Shown piece after piece: positions 1 to 9,709 of a stretch of DNA of 64,000 nt. The DNA lies in assembly GCA_964596695.1 (NCBI GenBank), contig CAZQVE010000005.1:37531-101530 (forward strand), written 5' to 3'. Below the pieces are notes generated by a model. That model searched no databases. It had not been told where the DNA came from and was given only the letters and a program-made list of their open reading frames with translations. Each line of letters begins with the position of its first letter. Position 1 is the first letter of the stretch. The position numbers were made by a program, and so were the translations under genes. The stretch is from UBA2112 sp964596695 (GTDB lineage Bacteria; Patescibacteriota; Saccharimonadia; Saccharimonadales; Saccharimonadaceae).

Positions 1-660
1 TTAGCGGAACATACTCGTAATGATATTAAAACATAGAACATATATAAATTAATTGGCCGACGCTGAATCTTACACATCTCAGAGGATTTACTAGTTTACC
101 TCCGCAAGCCTCAAGTTCGTTGTGCACTTTACCAGTATGAACCCGTACTTAGTCTAACAATATAGTTAACGTTACTAGAATAAAAAGCTTGAGGGTAAAA
201 ATCGTAAACCCCTCAAGCATGGATGGAAATAACCCAGTACTATCCGGTAACATAAGTGAAAGAACTAATAATATAAACGTTTAGAAAGATGAAAGGCAGT
301 CCTCACAAACTTTCATCTCTCTAAAACAAAGGAGAATGACCGTTCCACGTCTTATGGGTTAGTGAAAGCTTTGGGAATATAAATGTAACCTTTGTCCCAA
401 AGCAATTGCTAAAAAGGATTTAGGAAATATTTTTGGATTTGTGCTCAGAGTGAACCATGTACATGCTTCAAAGCATGTACCTATAGAGATATTAGTAAGA
501 TTTATATTAAGTAGATCGCTACATAATTAAACATACCGTTTATGTAATAAAAGTATTAGTATAAAGTATCTAATACTTTTATGTGGATGTAGCAAAGCAT
601 GTACATGCTTCTATTTGTGCTCAAGCCTAAAAATATTTTCTTAGTGTCTTTTTTTTCTAT
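1..660. other. Hairpin-rich non-coding region
   Basis: No convincing gene is visible here. Four strong inverted repeats are spaced along it: 187-195/210-218 (9 bp, perfect), 280-295/310-325 (16 bp, one mismatch), 368-376/395-403 (9 bp) and 549-559/570-580 (11 bp). Two palindromes follow the same theme at 459-480 and 595-610. The first two loops are both 14 nt. Regularly spaced stems without reading frames suggest structured RNAs or a cis-acting control region. No tRNA or rRNA signature was found. Confidence 0.6.
459..610. repeat. Repeated palindromes sharing one core
   Basis: A 22-nt palindrome at 459-480 and a perfect 16-nt palindrome at 595-610 share the core aagcatgtacatgctt in alternate arrangements. 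Each lies close to a copy of tttgtgctca (439-448 and 614-623 approximately), so the surrounding segment is partly duplicated. They could be protein-binding sites or RNA stems. Confidence 0.55.
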
Positions 661-716
661 TGTAATAGCGTGATATGATTTATATTATGGTACAAATTAA
701 CAAAGGGGGACGAAAG

Positions 717-1052
717 ATGGAATTCATATTGAAAACCTTAAACGATCAGGAAATAATGACAAACACAAAGACGAACCCAAGGAAATCAGTTCATATAAAT
801 AAAATAGTTAATGATAAAATAAAGACTCATAAAAAAAGTTTTAAAGAGATAGGATATGACGTAACTGATCTTCAAGTTATTAATGCTGGATTAGAAGCTT
901 TAGATGTAGTAAAGCCAAATGACATTAATCTCATGCGATTAGAATTAAGCAAAAGAGAAACTGAAAATAGTAGAATGTTATCAACAATTGCATCATTGCA
1001 TAGGACAATTCAGAAACTTAAGAAACAAAATGCAAATCCAACAAATAAGTAA
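717..1052 (+). CDS. Small ribbon-helix-helix-like protein with C-terminal coiled coil
   Basis: The 111-residue product has a basic strand plus two-helix segment (about residues 18-60, KSVHINKIVNDKIK then VTDLQVINAGLEAL) that resembles ribbon-helix-helix DNA-binding domains. It ends in a heptad-rich helix (about 70-105). I chose ATG 717 because a gggga Shine-Dalgarno precedes it, while an upstream in-frame ATG at 675 coincides with a TATA-like stretch. The gene overlaps the start of the ThyX-like gene. A DNA-binding regulator is an inference. Confidence 0.55.
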   Translation: MEFILKTLNDQEIMTNTKTNPRKSVHINKIVNDKIKTHKKSFKEIGYDVTDLQVINAGLEALDVVKPNDINLMRLELSKRETENSRMLSTIASLHRTIQKLKKQNANPTNK

Positions 1053-2433
1053 GAACATCACTGCTTATTGGCCTGATCATTCTAACTATGAACTTTTTAA
1101 ATCACTTTTATTTGGAACCGTTTCTCGCAGCTTAAAAGGGCCAAAAGAACGTTATGAATTTTACAAGAATAAGAAAGATGGATTAGAAGGTAATGCTAAA
1201 AGATTCTTAGAAACTAATTTAGGTTTTGGTGACGAAAGTATTGCAGAACAATTTAATTTTAATCTAGAATTTCATGAAGTTCCAATTATGTTCTCTTTTG
1301 AATGGTTATATCATCCATATCAATCTCCAATAGAATCTTCTACACGATACATAAAATTAGATGGAAGTTACTATTATGACTATCCTCAGTTTAGTTATGA
1401 TCTTTTGTATGATGAATTCATTGATGAAATAAAACATGGAATGAATACTTACATTAAGGCACAAGAGCCTGTAAGAAAGTTCTATGAAGAAAAGTTTCCT
1501 ATTGAAAGTATAGATTGGACTGGAGTTGAAGAGGAGAATATTAAAACTAGATATGATTCTGCTATAAAAAGCAAGACTAATGATGCTGTAAAAATATTCC
1601 TTCCTATGTCTACTAAAACTAATTTTACTACATGTCTTAATGCTCGTGCCCTGAAAAATTTATTGGTAGAATTGGCTAAATCAAATGTTCAATTTTTTGG
1701 AGCATATGATCAGATATTGATGCCATTAATTAGATATGTTCAAACTGATCCTCAAACTGAATGTCTCTTTGGTAGATTACATCAAAGTATTGTAGATGGG
1801 TTAAAACAACATCAAGACGAACTTACCAATAAAGTAGAAGCGGTATCTTGGGATATTCCTGATGGATTAACCGAACGAGTAGCAATATCGAAATTAACTC
1901 CATATACTATTCCTACTTATCCAACTAAAAGACCAAATAGATTCTGTAAGGTTCCTGAAGTATATAGAAAGCATTTGTTTAATGTTGAGGTTTATAGTTC
2001 ACTTGCTGTTATTAGAGATTTATTTAGACAAAGACCTCCATTTAAAGAAATATTTTCTATGGGTTCTGAAAAATGGGAATTGGTAGCACACAAAGACATG
2101 ATAGATCATTTCCCAAGTATACTAAATGAATACAGAGAGGGATCTAAAATAAATGAACTAATTATATCTCCTAATCCGTTAATTAAGATTGGTGCATTGC
2201 CATTAGGTATGAAGGTAAAATGGAGAATGTATGCGACTTTATATGATCTTTCTAACATAGTAGAACTTAGAAGTGGTAGTGGTGGCTATTGGGAATATAT
2301 ACAGATTGCTCGTGATATTGCGACTATAATAAATAAGAATGGTTTATATGACAATTTGTTCCTTAATGCAGATATGACAACAGATTATAACGAAACATTG
2401 CCAACTCTTAGACAGGAGATGAAGAAAAAATGA
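1030..2433 (+). CDS. thyX: Duplicated, divergent flavin-dependent thymidylate synthase (ThyX-like)
   Basis: ThyX makes dTMP from dUMP using FAD and methylene-tetrahydrofolate. Residues about 95-107 (HPYQSPIESSTRY) match the second half of the family signature RHRxxSxNExSxRY, but the leading RHR is lost. About residue 202, LNARALKNLL matches the conserved C-terminal Arg segment. A second half, with SLAVIRDLFRQRPPF near residue 328, looks like a further decayed copy of the signature. At 467 residues it is about twice the length of a classical ThyX. ATG 1030 overlaps the preceding gene by 23 nt; a longer start at 988 exists. The upper catalytic arginines appear replaced, so activity is uncertain. 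Confidence 0.75.
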   Translation: MQIQQISKNITAYWPDHSNYELFKSLLFGTVSRSLKGPKERYEFYKNKKDGLEGNAKRFLETNLGFGDESIAEQFNFNLEFHEVPIMFSFEWLYHPYQSPIESSTRYIKLDGSYYYDYPQFSYDLLYDEFIDEIKHGMNTYIKAQEPVRKFYEEKFPIESIDWTGVEEENIKTRYDSAIKSKTNDAVKIFLPMSTKTNFTTCLNARALKNLLVELAKSNVQFFGAYDQILMPLIRYVQTDPQTECLFGRLHQSIVDGLKQHQDELTNKVEAVSWDIPDGLTERVAISKLTPYTIPTYPTKRPNRFCKVPEVYRKHLFNVEVYSSLAVIRDLFRQRPPFKEIFSMGSEKWELVAHKDMIDHFPSILNEYREGSKINELIISPNPLIKIGALPLGMKVKWRMYATLYDLSNIVELRSGSGGYWEYIQIARDIATIINKNGLYDNLFLNADMTTDYNETLPTLRQEMKKK

Positions 2434-2475
2434 GAAATTGGTTTAAAAGAAAACTCAAAGTAGGGAGTGTACATA

Positions 2476-2613
2476 ATGGTTCATGAATGTAACGATTGCG
2501 GTTGTGAATTGGATATATGCGATAAATGTCAAAAAATTCTTTGTGAGAATTGTTACTTAAATGGAAAAGGTAAATGTAAGGAGTGTAAAAGAAGTAATGC
2601 CTTGTCCAATTAG
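2476..2613 (+). CDS. Zinc-ribbon microprotein (45 aa)
   Basis: A tiny Cys-rich protein with CNDCGC, CDKC, CENC and CKEC in order, enough ligands for two zinc sites. Basic residues fill the spacing. It follows the ThyX-like gene closely and its end overlaps the next start. Function is unknown; such proteins often bind nucleic acid or other proteins. Confidence 0.6.
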   Translation: MVHECNDCGCELDICDKCQKILCENCYLNGKGKCKECKRSNALSN

Positions 2614-2776
2614 GTCTAAAGACGAATCTTATATAATAGCACAAGAAGCATTAAACTATTTTTATAATGAGAAAATGAAAGCATGTGTTACTATTGATGA
2701 AGCTAAAAAAGAAATAGACGAATATGCCCAAGTTAAACGTCATATAACAAGAGCATTTGATAAGTTGGAGAATTAG
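2600..2776 (+). CDS. Hypothetical helical protein (58 aa)
   Basis: Start ATG 2600 overlaps the preceding stop and sits below an aaggag motif; a longer frame from 2561 is less likely. The product is mostly helical and charged (EALNYFYNEKMKAC, then EAKKEIDEYAQVKRH). I do not recognise it. Confidence 0.5.
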   Translation, partial: PCPIRSKDESYIIAQEALNYFYNEKMKACVTIDEAKKEIDEYAQVKRHITRAFDKLEN

Positions 2777-2778
2777 AA

Positions 2779-3045
2779 ATGGATTATTTTACTAGGGAAT
2801 ACATACGAAAAGATGTTAAAGACAAAGCAATATGTATTGTAGATGCAAGTGGTGCTAGTGGTGGAACTGCAAGTTGTGACTACCAATACAATGAAATCCA
2901 TTATGATATACACTTTCATTTTCCTAAAGATATGAATCCTGAACAATTAAAACAAGTTCTAGAAGCTTTGAAAAAACCTGAAAGTTTACCTGAAGAGGTA
3001 GATACCCCAATAATTAAAAAGAAATCAAGATTCTTTTCTAGATAA
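2779..3045 (+). CDS. Hypothetical protein (88 aa)
   Basis: It begins two bases after the previous stop, as in an operon. The middle segment alternates hydrophobic residues and histidines (YNEIHYDIHFHF), followed by a helix and a basic tail. No family is recognised. Confidence 0.5.
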   Translation: MDYFTREYIRKDVKDKAICIVDASGASGGTASCDYQYNEIHYDIHFHFPKDMNPEQLKQVLEALKKPESLPEEVDTPIIKKKSRFFSR

Positions 3046-3122
3046 TTTTATATCTTCTTTTATATTATAAAGTTCTCTGTCTACGATTCTTAGACAGGAT
3101 TCTAAATACATTTTATATAATT

Positions 3123-3251
3123 CTAATGTAAATCTGAACTGTTTTTCCCACAAGTTAAACATTTTTCGTCCTTTATCCTTTCTGTTTCACATCTAAGACA
3201 CATTTGACCTTCATGTTCCACAATATTTTCACAATATAGACATTGTGCCAT
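3123..3251 (-). CDS. Zinc-ribbon microprotein (42 aa)
   Basis: Three CxxC pairs (CLYC, CLRC, CLTC) are spread over 42 residues. It is encoded opposite to its large neighbours and directly downstream of a second, similar minus-strand gene, so the two are probably cotranscribed. Confidence 0.55.
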   Translation of the reverse strand: MAQCLYCENIVEHEGQMCLRCETERIKDEKCLTCGKNSSDLH

Positions 3252-3253
3252 TT

Positions 3254-3349
3254 TTAATCATTCTCAAACACTTCATCGTTACATTCTTGACACAATCCAC
3301 AAGGATTAAGTTCGTCACATTCTAATTCACAATTCCAACATTTCATCAT
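3254..3349 (-). CDS. Zinc-ribbon microprotein (31 aa)
   Basis: A 31-residue product with CWNCELEC and CGLCQEC, two clusters suited to one zinc site. It starts with two methionines and ends two bases before the next minus-strand gene. Too short for homology-based naming, but the cysteine spacing supports coding. Confidence 0.5.
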   Translation of the reverse strand: MMKCWNCELECDELNPCGLCQECNDEVFEND

Positions 3350-3412
3350 AGCTACCTTTTACTAGAACCGTAATAAATAGTTTTATTTTAGAACGTTACT
3401 AGTATATAGTAT

Positions 3413-5617
3413 ATGCCTAATGATACTAAAGGCGTAAAAATGATTTACGCGTCTTCAAAAAAGAATCCTCAATCAATTTACTATAACGGTAATTTTAATG
3501 AAAGAATCCAAATGAGAAGGCAAACAGCAAGCCCTAATCATGGAAATATTTTATCTTTTAATGAAGGAAACGAACTTGGACAACTAGATTTCTATACTTC
3601 CTCAGGTTATAATTCTGCTAAAGTTAGACCTCCTGATCATGGACGATATGCAACTCAGGGATTCATGCAAGATAATAAAGATTGGCGTAATGTAGAATGT
3701 ACTACTTATGTAAAGGTAAACGATGCTCCTGATGGTTCTGTTATTTGGTTTTTGGCACGTACTGGTAATGATCGTTATCAAAGTGGTGATTGTGAATCTT
3801 GTGGATATGAAGGGAGATTATATGTAGATGGAAGAGTTGGTGTTAATAAGAAATTTTATACTGGTGCGCTTTTTCTTAGACCTAGAGACAACGTAACTGA
3901 CGATATAGAAGATCGTTGGGTCGGTTTAAAATTTATTGTTTATAATACTTCGGATGGAAATGTTGTTACTGAAATTTGGATAGATGAAAATAACAATAAC
4001 AGTTGGAACCAAGCTTATACTAGTACTGATCCTGGAGGATTTGGTAATGCTGGTGAACACTGTAATGCAGATGAGGGTGAAAGAATCACTTGGGGTGGGC
4101 CTATTGTTTCTTTATATTGGTCTGTTGAAGACCTTGAAAAATCAGTAGAATTCCAAAAAATTTCAATTCGAGAAATAGATAAAGGCGAAGATTTTGGTAA
4201 CGAAAATGATAGTGATATAGATGATGACGATGATGATAGTGATGATGGAAATAATACTAGTGGCTCTGGAGGAATGGTAGATAAATATGGTGTACGTTCC
4301 CGTTATGCTACAGGGAAAATACGTTATGATCCTGATGAGAATTTTAGAGATGATGGAAAGAGATGGGACTTTGACGTTGGTGCGGATGAATTTGTCTCTT
4401 GTGAACTAAGAGGATATTTCAAATGTTCTTCTGATCCGAACGATGATGTAGCGGGTAAAATGGGAGGGGGACAACATCACGACGGAAGTGAACCTAAATG
4501 TTATGTTCTTGATATTGGAACAGATGGTAGTAACATTAGACTTAGATATGAAGAGGATCATCCTTCTACTCCTGAATTAGATGGAAGTGCTGGTGATGGT
4601 AGTGGTAACGGTAAAGGTTTAGTAGGTGCATATGTTGGATATTGTTTCGTTAAAAGAAATCTTAGTAATGGAAATGTTTTACTCCAAATATGGCAGGATA
4701 AAGGTAATAACGAAGGTGAAGGAGACGAAGATTCTGGCCCTGCTAATGAATGGGAATTAGTAGGTTCATGGGAGGATAGTGAACTTCAATGGCAAGATCC
4801 TCCAAGTGATCATGCTGAAACTATTCGTATAGACAATGATGCGGGTCATAATTTAGAAGCAAAATGGATAGCGTTACATGAAATTTTAGACAGTGATAGT
4901 GAAGACCCTAGTCAAGGGGGTAGCGATAATGGTACCGGAGGTTCTGGAGGTGGTGACGATAGCGGTGGTACCGGAGATGGTACCGGAGGTACTGGATCAG
5001 GGCCTTCAACTCCTCCGGCTCCTCCTGCCCCTCCAAGAGAAGTTTACCAAACTGCATACTTAGAATTGATGTGGAATATTAACTATATCTCTGGAGATCC
5101 TTGTAATGTAAATGCTCCTCCAGAAGGATTTCCCCCACAACAGGTCATTAGTGTTACTGGTACTGATGCGTATATCAACATAGGAAGAGATCTTATGACT
5201 GGAGGTTGGTTTATCAATAAAAACTCGGTACTGATCGGTAAGAAAATACGGCAATTAGATATTGTGGGTAAAAAGGAAGGATCGCCTACGGGATTAATTA
5301 GAATTAGAATATATGACAAAACCAATACTGTAGTACAGGAATTTGATAACACAAGAGATGCTAGTACCTTTACTGCTAATGATGAAACATATGAATTTGA
5401 TTGTTTGTCGCCTAATAGAGTTTTACAGGAAGGCGACAGAATAAGTATAGACTTTTGGGGGAGTGGTATAGTAGTAGATACGGTTAATTATTTACGTATA
5501 AAGATTGCTGACAAAGATGAAGCTGATTCTACTGCAACTTGTTTGTTCATTAGTGATGATAATCGCAACATAGAAGTTACGGAACCCCTTGATTTAGCTG
5601 GTAGCATATATATATAG
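3413..5617 (+). CDS. Large secreted or virion surface protein with lectin-like and SPTG modules
   Basis: Three parts are visible. Residues about 1-260 contain a beta-sandwich-like domain with Trp and Gly motifs (WVGLKFIVYN, EIWIDENNNNSWN, ITWGGPI). After an acidic linker (about 265-280) comes a second domain with GKMGGGQHHDGSEPKCYV and QIWQDKGNNEGEG, closely matching the domain in 10817-12088. A Gly/Ser/Thr-Pro linker (about 500-545) leads to a C-terminal module with KKEGSPTGLIRIRIYD, shared with the repeats in 23294-27292. These domains resemble, from memory, surface proteins of thaumarchaea. A host-recognition spike or fibre is the likely role. No signal peptide is seen. Confidence 0.65.
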   Translation: MPNDTKGVKMIYASSKKNPQSIYYNGNFNERIQMRRQTASPNHGNILSFNEGNELGQLDFYTSSGYNSAKVRPPDHGRYATQGFMQDNKDWRNVECTTYVKVNDAPDGSVIWFLARTGNDRYQSGDCESCGYEGRLYVDGRVGVNKKFYTGALFLRPRDNVTDDIEDRWVGLKFIVYNTSDGNVVTEIWIDENNNNSWNQAYTSTDPGGFGNAGEHCNADEGERITWGGPIVSLYWSVEDLEKSVEFQKISIREIDKGEDFGNENDSDIDDDDDDSDDGNNTSGSGGMVDKYGVRSRYATGKIRYDPDENFRDDGKRWDFDVGADEFVSCELRGYFKCSSDPNDDVAGKMGGGQHHDGSEPKCYVLDIGTDGSNIRLRYEEDHPSTPELDGSAGDGSGNGKGLVGAYVGYCFVKRNLSNGNVLLQIWQDKGNNEGEGDEDSGPANEWELVGSWEDSELQWQDPPSDHAETIRIDNDAGHNLEAKWIALHEILDSDSEDPSQGGSDNGTGGSGGGDDSGGTGDGTGGTGSGPSTPPAPPAPPREVYQTAYLELMWNINYISGDPCNVNAPPEGFPPQQVISVTGTDAYINIGRDLMTGGWFINKNSVLIGKKIRQLDIVGKKEGSPTGLIRIRIYDKTNTVVQEFDNTRDASTFTANDETYEFDCLSPNRVLQEGDRISIDFWGSGIVVDTVNYLRIKIADKDEADSTATCLFISDDNRNIEVTEPLDLAGSIYI

Positions 5618-5646
5618 GCAATCGCCCATGTAATCTTCTATCGGAG

Positions 5647-7881
5647 ATGAAAGAGGTGTTTGACGGTCTGGTGACTCCAGACAAACCATTAGAGGATATT
5701 GAGCTTGATAAATATGAGAAAGAAATATATTCTCATTTATCAGTAGTTCAAGATAAGGATTCAAACTATATCTACGTAAATCAGATTAATACATTAATTT
5801 CTACTTTACAAGAAACTGGATTCCTTACATTTACTGTTAATTATAAAGATTTATCCGATTCAATTAGAGATAGTATTGAAAAAGATTATTATGGTTTTAT
5901 TGAAGCTACCAAGAAAGTAGTAAAGTTTTTTCTATGGATGTATGATGCTGATTATGTAGAAGAGATTCAAAAAGAATATGATATAACTGAATTTAAAGAT
6001 TTTGAAAGATGTGTTCCTTATTTATCTGTGCGAATTAAGAATTATAATTATGATTTAGACATTCAAGATACAAGCTATACAATCCCAATTAGAGCTTCTA
6101 AAAGTTCAAAGTTAAATAAACTAAATAGTTATAGAGGAATAGTAATATCAACAATTACTCCAACAAGTGATATTGTAAAGACTGAAATGAAGTGTTCTAA
6201 TTGTGGAGCACAACATGTTATTTCCTTTTATGAATTAGATGGAATTGGTAGTTCTGGAAAATGTCATATTTGTGACGAAGGTTACTATAAGATGGGAGAG
6301 ACAGAAGTTAATGATGTTCAATATATTTTGCTCCAAGATTTAAATGATGCATCAAGTTTTGAGTCAAGTGCTCCAGTTACCTTAAAATGTATAGTCAATC
6401 AAGAATTAGTAAACAAAGTTGAGATAGGAGACTCAGTTATAGTAACAGGTTTAATGAGATTAGATGTTGATAATAAAGATAGTAAAAATCTTTGGCGAGA
6501 TAAAACAAAAACTAATATTGATTATTATCGAAACATGCAAGCATTTTCTCCTAAAGTTGGAGGTTTACCATTTCCAAGGATTTTAGAAGTTAATTATGTT
6601 GAAGTCAATAACAGTGAAGATTATAGTAACTATGTGTCTTCTATGGATGAAATCAACAAACTGATTAAACGTCCTGATCTATATGAATTACTTGTTAAAT
6701 CATTTTGTCCCCAAATTAAAGGTCTAGAAAACATAAAGGAAGGAGCGTTACTAACTATGATAGGTGGAGTTGGACAATGGAATACTAAAGGTAAGATTAA
6801 GAAACGTGGTAATTTGCGTATGATGATTATAGCTGATCCTTCTGTTGCCAAATCTGTAATCATGAAGTATTGTGCATCATTGCTTAAAAGGGGTATATAT
6901 GTATCTGCTACAAGTTCAAGTAAGGTAGGTTTAACTGGTGCTGCGATTAAAGATGAATTAACAGGACAATTCCAAATCGCAGCAGGAGCAATTTTACGAG
7001 CAAATGGTTCAATCCTTACTATAGATGAGATTAGTAAACTAACTCCAGAAGCGCAAGATGCATTGTATGAAGTTGGAGAACAAGAAACTTTTACTATGGC
7101 TAAGGCAAATATTCTTAGGACATTTAATGTTGATGTGGTTCTTATTGTTGGTGGCAATCCAAGAGAAGGTAGATATAATCCTGATCTTTCTGTTTATGAG
7201 AATTTATCAGATAATCAAATTCCATTTCTCACAAGATTTGATCTTAAATATATTATGCGAGATGTTGCCAATAGTGAAAAAGATAGAGAAATAGCACAAT
7301 GGATTATGGATCAATATAATGATGATTTTGAAAAGCATATGCAAGGTTTAATTCCATTTGATTTACTTTCAAAGTATATTTCTTATGTTAAGCATTTTGG
7401 AACGCATCCAAAAATGGATAAATCAGCAATGGAAATATTCAAAGAATTCTATGATAATGTTAGACAGAAAAGTAATGGTAATATGCAAATGGTAGCCAGA
7501 GAATTTGAAGGTGTTATTAGGATTGCTCAGGCACGAGCAAGAGCTGTATGGAGTGAAATTATTGATGCGGAGACAGCATTATATTCAATTAAACTTCATG
7601 AGAGTATGCTTGTAGATATTGTTCCTGATGATATAGACGGTAAGAAACCTGATTTGAATAATTTGTATGGTAACAGTATGCAAAAAAGAGAAAAGAAAGA
7701 TATTGTAATGGAGGAATTGGGTAAATTGGTAGAGCAACAAAAATCTAGAAAAATAGATAGAAAAGTATTGGTATTAGTTCTACAAGATTACATGCCTGAA
7801 AATAAGATTAATTCTGCGTTACAAAGTTTGGAACATGAAGGTAAAATAATAGCGGATCAATTTACTGTAACCTTAAATTAG
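5647..7881 (+). CDS. mcm: MCM replicative DNA helicase
   Basis: MCM forms hexamers that unwind DNA at the fork using ATP. The N-terminal half carries the zinc motif CSNCGAQ and CHICDEG (about residues 182-213) in an OB-type domain. The AAA+ core has a Walker A variant (ADPSVAKS, usual form GDPxxxKS), the GLTGAAIKDE insertion, Walker B (LTIDEIS), sensor 1 (GGNPREGRYNP) and the arginine-finger segment LTRFDL. A winged-helix-like tail follows. At 744 residues it is a full-length archaeal MCM. It lies between surface and tail protein genes, well away from PolB and RadA. Confidence 0.93.
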   Translation: MKEVFDGLVTPDKPLEDIELDKYEKEIYSHLSVVQDKDSNYIYVNQINTLISTLQETGFLTFTVNYKDLSDSIRDSIEKDYYGFIEATKKVVKFFLWMYDADYVEEIQKEYDITEFKDFERCVPYLSVRIKNYNYDLDIQDTSYTIPIRASKSSKLNKLNSYRGIVISTITPTSDIVKTEMKCSNCGAQHVISFYELDGIGSSGKCHICDEGYYKMGETEVNDVQYILLQDLNDASSFESSAPVTLKCIVNQELVNKVEIGDSVIVTGLMRLDVDNKDSKNLWRDKTKTNIDYYRNMQAFSPKVGGLPFPRILEVNYVEVNNSEDYSNYVSSMDEINKLIKRPDLYELLVKSFCPQIKGLENIKEGALLTMIGGVGQWNTKGKIKKRGNLRMMIIADPSVAKSVIMKYCASLLKRGIYVSATSSSKVGLTGAAIKDELTGQFQIAAGAILRANGSILTIDEISKLTPEAQDALYEVGEQETFTMAKANILRTFNVDVVLIVGGNPREGRYNPDLSVYENLSDNQIPFLTRFDLKYIMRDVANSEKDREIAQWIMDQYNDDFEKHMQGLIPFDLLSKYISYVKHFGTHPKMDKSAMEIFKEFYDNVRQKSNGNMQMVAREFEGVIRIAQARARAVWSEIIDAETALYSIKLHESMLVDIVPDDIDGKKPDLNNLYGNSMQKREKKDIVMEELGKLVEQQKSRKIDRKVLVLVLQDYMPENKINSALQSLEHEGKIIADQFTVTLN

Positions 7882-7903
7882 TACAAACCCGTTATTACCC
7901 TAT

Positions 7904-9709
7904 ATGGGTACAGTTTTTGATCCTGAATATAAACAACGATTACAATTATATGTAGATGTTCTTTCTCCTGATTGGAATGAAAATATTTTTTCTTTTAGTC
8001 AAGCTCAATCTTCTGTTGCTCCTATGCAGATTATTGCTGCAAGAATTGAAAATAGTATAGATTCTTATGGTAAGTTTACTTTACTTGTTAGAGATACTGA
8101 TGCTTTAATTCGAAACAAAGTATTTGACCATAAGTATATAATGAAATTTAAAGGCAAAAAACCATTTCAATCTACTTATAATAATTTACAAACAAGTATT
8201 GTTAGAAGGATTACTAGATTATATGAACCTGGATCACAGGAACGATTATATCAAGTTGAAGGTGTAGGTGTTGGGTCAATTCTAACACATACTATAATTA
8301 ATTACAGTCTACAATCAGCTTTTAAGAACGTTACAGATGGAGAAAACAATTTACAAACAACCGATCCTGAAATGTTGGCTCCAAAACATATCAGAAGGAT
8401 TATGACAGATAGAAAAGTATTACCTGCTCTTAACCAAGGTTTGACTATTCAAGAGAGAGGTAAGTTTAACCTAGATAAAATAAATGACAATATCAATGTT
8501 TATATTAATTCTATAGATACATTTGCTACCACACCTTCTAGTTTATGTAAAGATATTGCTAATTCTGCTGCTTGTCTATTTAATATTGATGAGGATAATA
8601 GTGTATTTTTTGATAGACCTTTGGCTCGTACTTTGGGCCATTTTATTACCAACAATAGTGATGATATGAATCTTAATGGTGACTTGACATTAATAACAGA
8701 AGGTGCAATAGAAGATGAAAGTTCAACATTTGCTGAGGACGGTTACTTTGATAAATTATATGCTTATTCTCAAGAGTCTAGTGTTACTCAATCTAATGTT
8801 AAAATGGGAGGTTATACACCTCTACATGAGAACAACGTTGGATTTAGAATAGAAAAAGCAGGTGCATCCAAGTTATATGATCTTGCATTCATGCTTCAAA
8901 AGTTTGGAGTTGGTACTGATAGTAATGATCCTTCTAATACATTCTTACATGGACTCATTGTTAACGATGATAATTTTGAAATTGGTTCCGAAATTGTAGG
9001 AGAGTTTATTATTCCTGTTGATCAAATACCTGAAAGTGCTGGATGGGTAAAGAGAGTTAATATTCGTTTTAGAAAAGATGTAGAAGTTGATAAACCTTAT
9101 TGGATTATTTTAATGAAGATTGGTAACAGTCCTGAAAACACTATTGGTTGGTGGCACGATGCTAAAACTGATTATAAAAACGTTTGGTCAGCATGGAGAT
9201 ATTCTAGAGGTGTAGCAGAAACACCACAAACTATTACTGGAGGATGGGATTATTCTAGTACGGGGCCAAAATATACATATTCATTTAGTCAAAGAACACC
9301 ATTACTTCAAACTAGTTTTGCTGTAAACTTTAATCCTACATATCAAACTCTTGCTCCAGTAGAAAAGTTTGAATCTGTTAGTTGGATAAAAGACCAACCT
9401 ACAAGTATGCAATATCTTGCTTATGTTACTCAGCAAGCATCTAGAGTTAAAAGAAATATTAACTTGGGAAAATGTTCTATCCCTAATATATTACCAAGAA
9501 TAGGATATGCTAATGTTTTGAGATTAAGGCAACAAACATTAGATGGTAATGTAGATGTAAATGAATACCTGTTTAATATTAATAGTACCAAATATGATTT
9601 TGAAATTACAGGTGCTAGATATGTAGAAATTAGAGGCGACACATATGATCTCAATATAGAAAACATTATCTTAGAGGATGAGGAAGAATTAATATATGTA
9701 TGCTCATAA
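7904..9709 (+). CDS. Putative virion or tail-hub-like protein (601 aa)
   Basis: The N-terminus (about residues 20-130) has the pattern of baseplate hub or late-control-D proteins: a strand with ARIENSIDSYGKFTLLVRD, then a segment ending RLYQVEGVGVGSIL. The middle is helical and Ser/Asn-rich. The C-terminal third is beta-rich, with WWHDAKTDYKNVWSAWRY and a closing EIRGDTYDLNIENIIL. I see no catalytic motif. The pattern match is by eye; an unrelated structural protein is possible. Confidence 0.5.
   Translation: MGTVFDPEYKQRLQLYVDVLSPDWNENIFSFSQAQSSVAPMQIIAARIENSIDSYGKFTLLVRDTDALIRNKVFDHKYIMKFKGKKPFQSTYNNLQTSIVRRITRLYEPGSQERLYQVEGVGVGSILTHTIINYSLQSAFKNVTDGENNLQTTDPEMLAPKHIRRIMTDRKVLPALNQGLTIQERGKFNLDKINDNINVYINSIDTFATTPSSLCKDIANSAACLFNIDEDNSVFFDRPLARTLGHFITNNSDDMNLNGDLTLITEGAIEDESSTFAEDGYFDKLYAYSQESSVTQSNVKMGGYTPLHENNVGFRIEKAGASKLYDLAFMLQKFGVGTDSNDPSNTFLHGLIVNDDNFEIGSEIVGEFIIPVDQIPESAGWVKRVNIRFRKDVEVDKPYWIILMKIGNSPENTIGWWHDAKTDYKNVWSAWRYSRGVAETPQTITGGWDYSSTGPKYTYSFSQRTPLLQTSFAVNFNPTYQTLAPVEKFESVSWIKDQPTSMQYLAYVTQQASRVKRNINLGKCSIPNILPRIGYANVLRLRQQTLDGNVDVNEYLFNINSTKYDFEITGARYVEIRGDTYDLNIENIILEDEEELIYVCS

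Noticed and set aside
459..610. CRISPR-like array from repeated catgtacatgct words
   Set aside because: Only two copies, each palindromic, with unequal spacing and no spacer pattern.
675..716. Upstream in-frame ATG of the first gene
   Set aside because: It overlaps a TATA-like stretch, while ATG 717 has a Shine-Dalgarno motif at good spacing.
2430..2486. 18-codon frame after the ThyX-like gene
   Set aside because: Too short, basic composition only, and overlaps the better supported zinc-ribbon gene.
6630..7157. Long minus-strand frame inside MCM
   Set aside because: Lies wholly inside the conserved AAA+ core; a shadow frame with unnatural composition.
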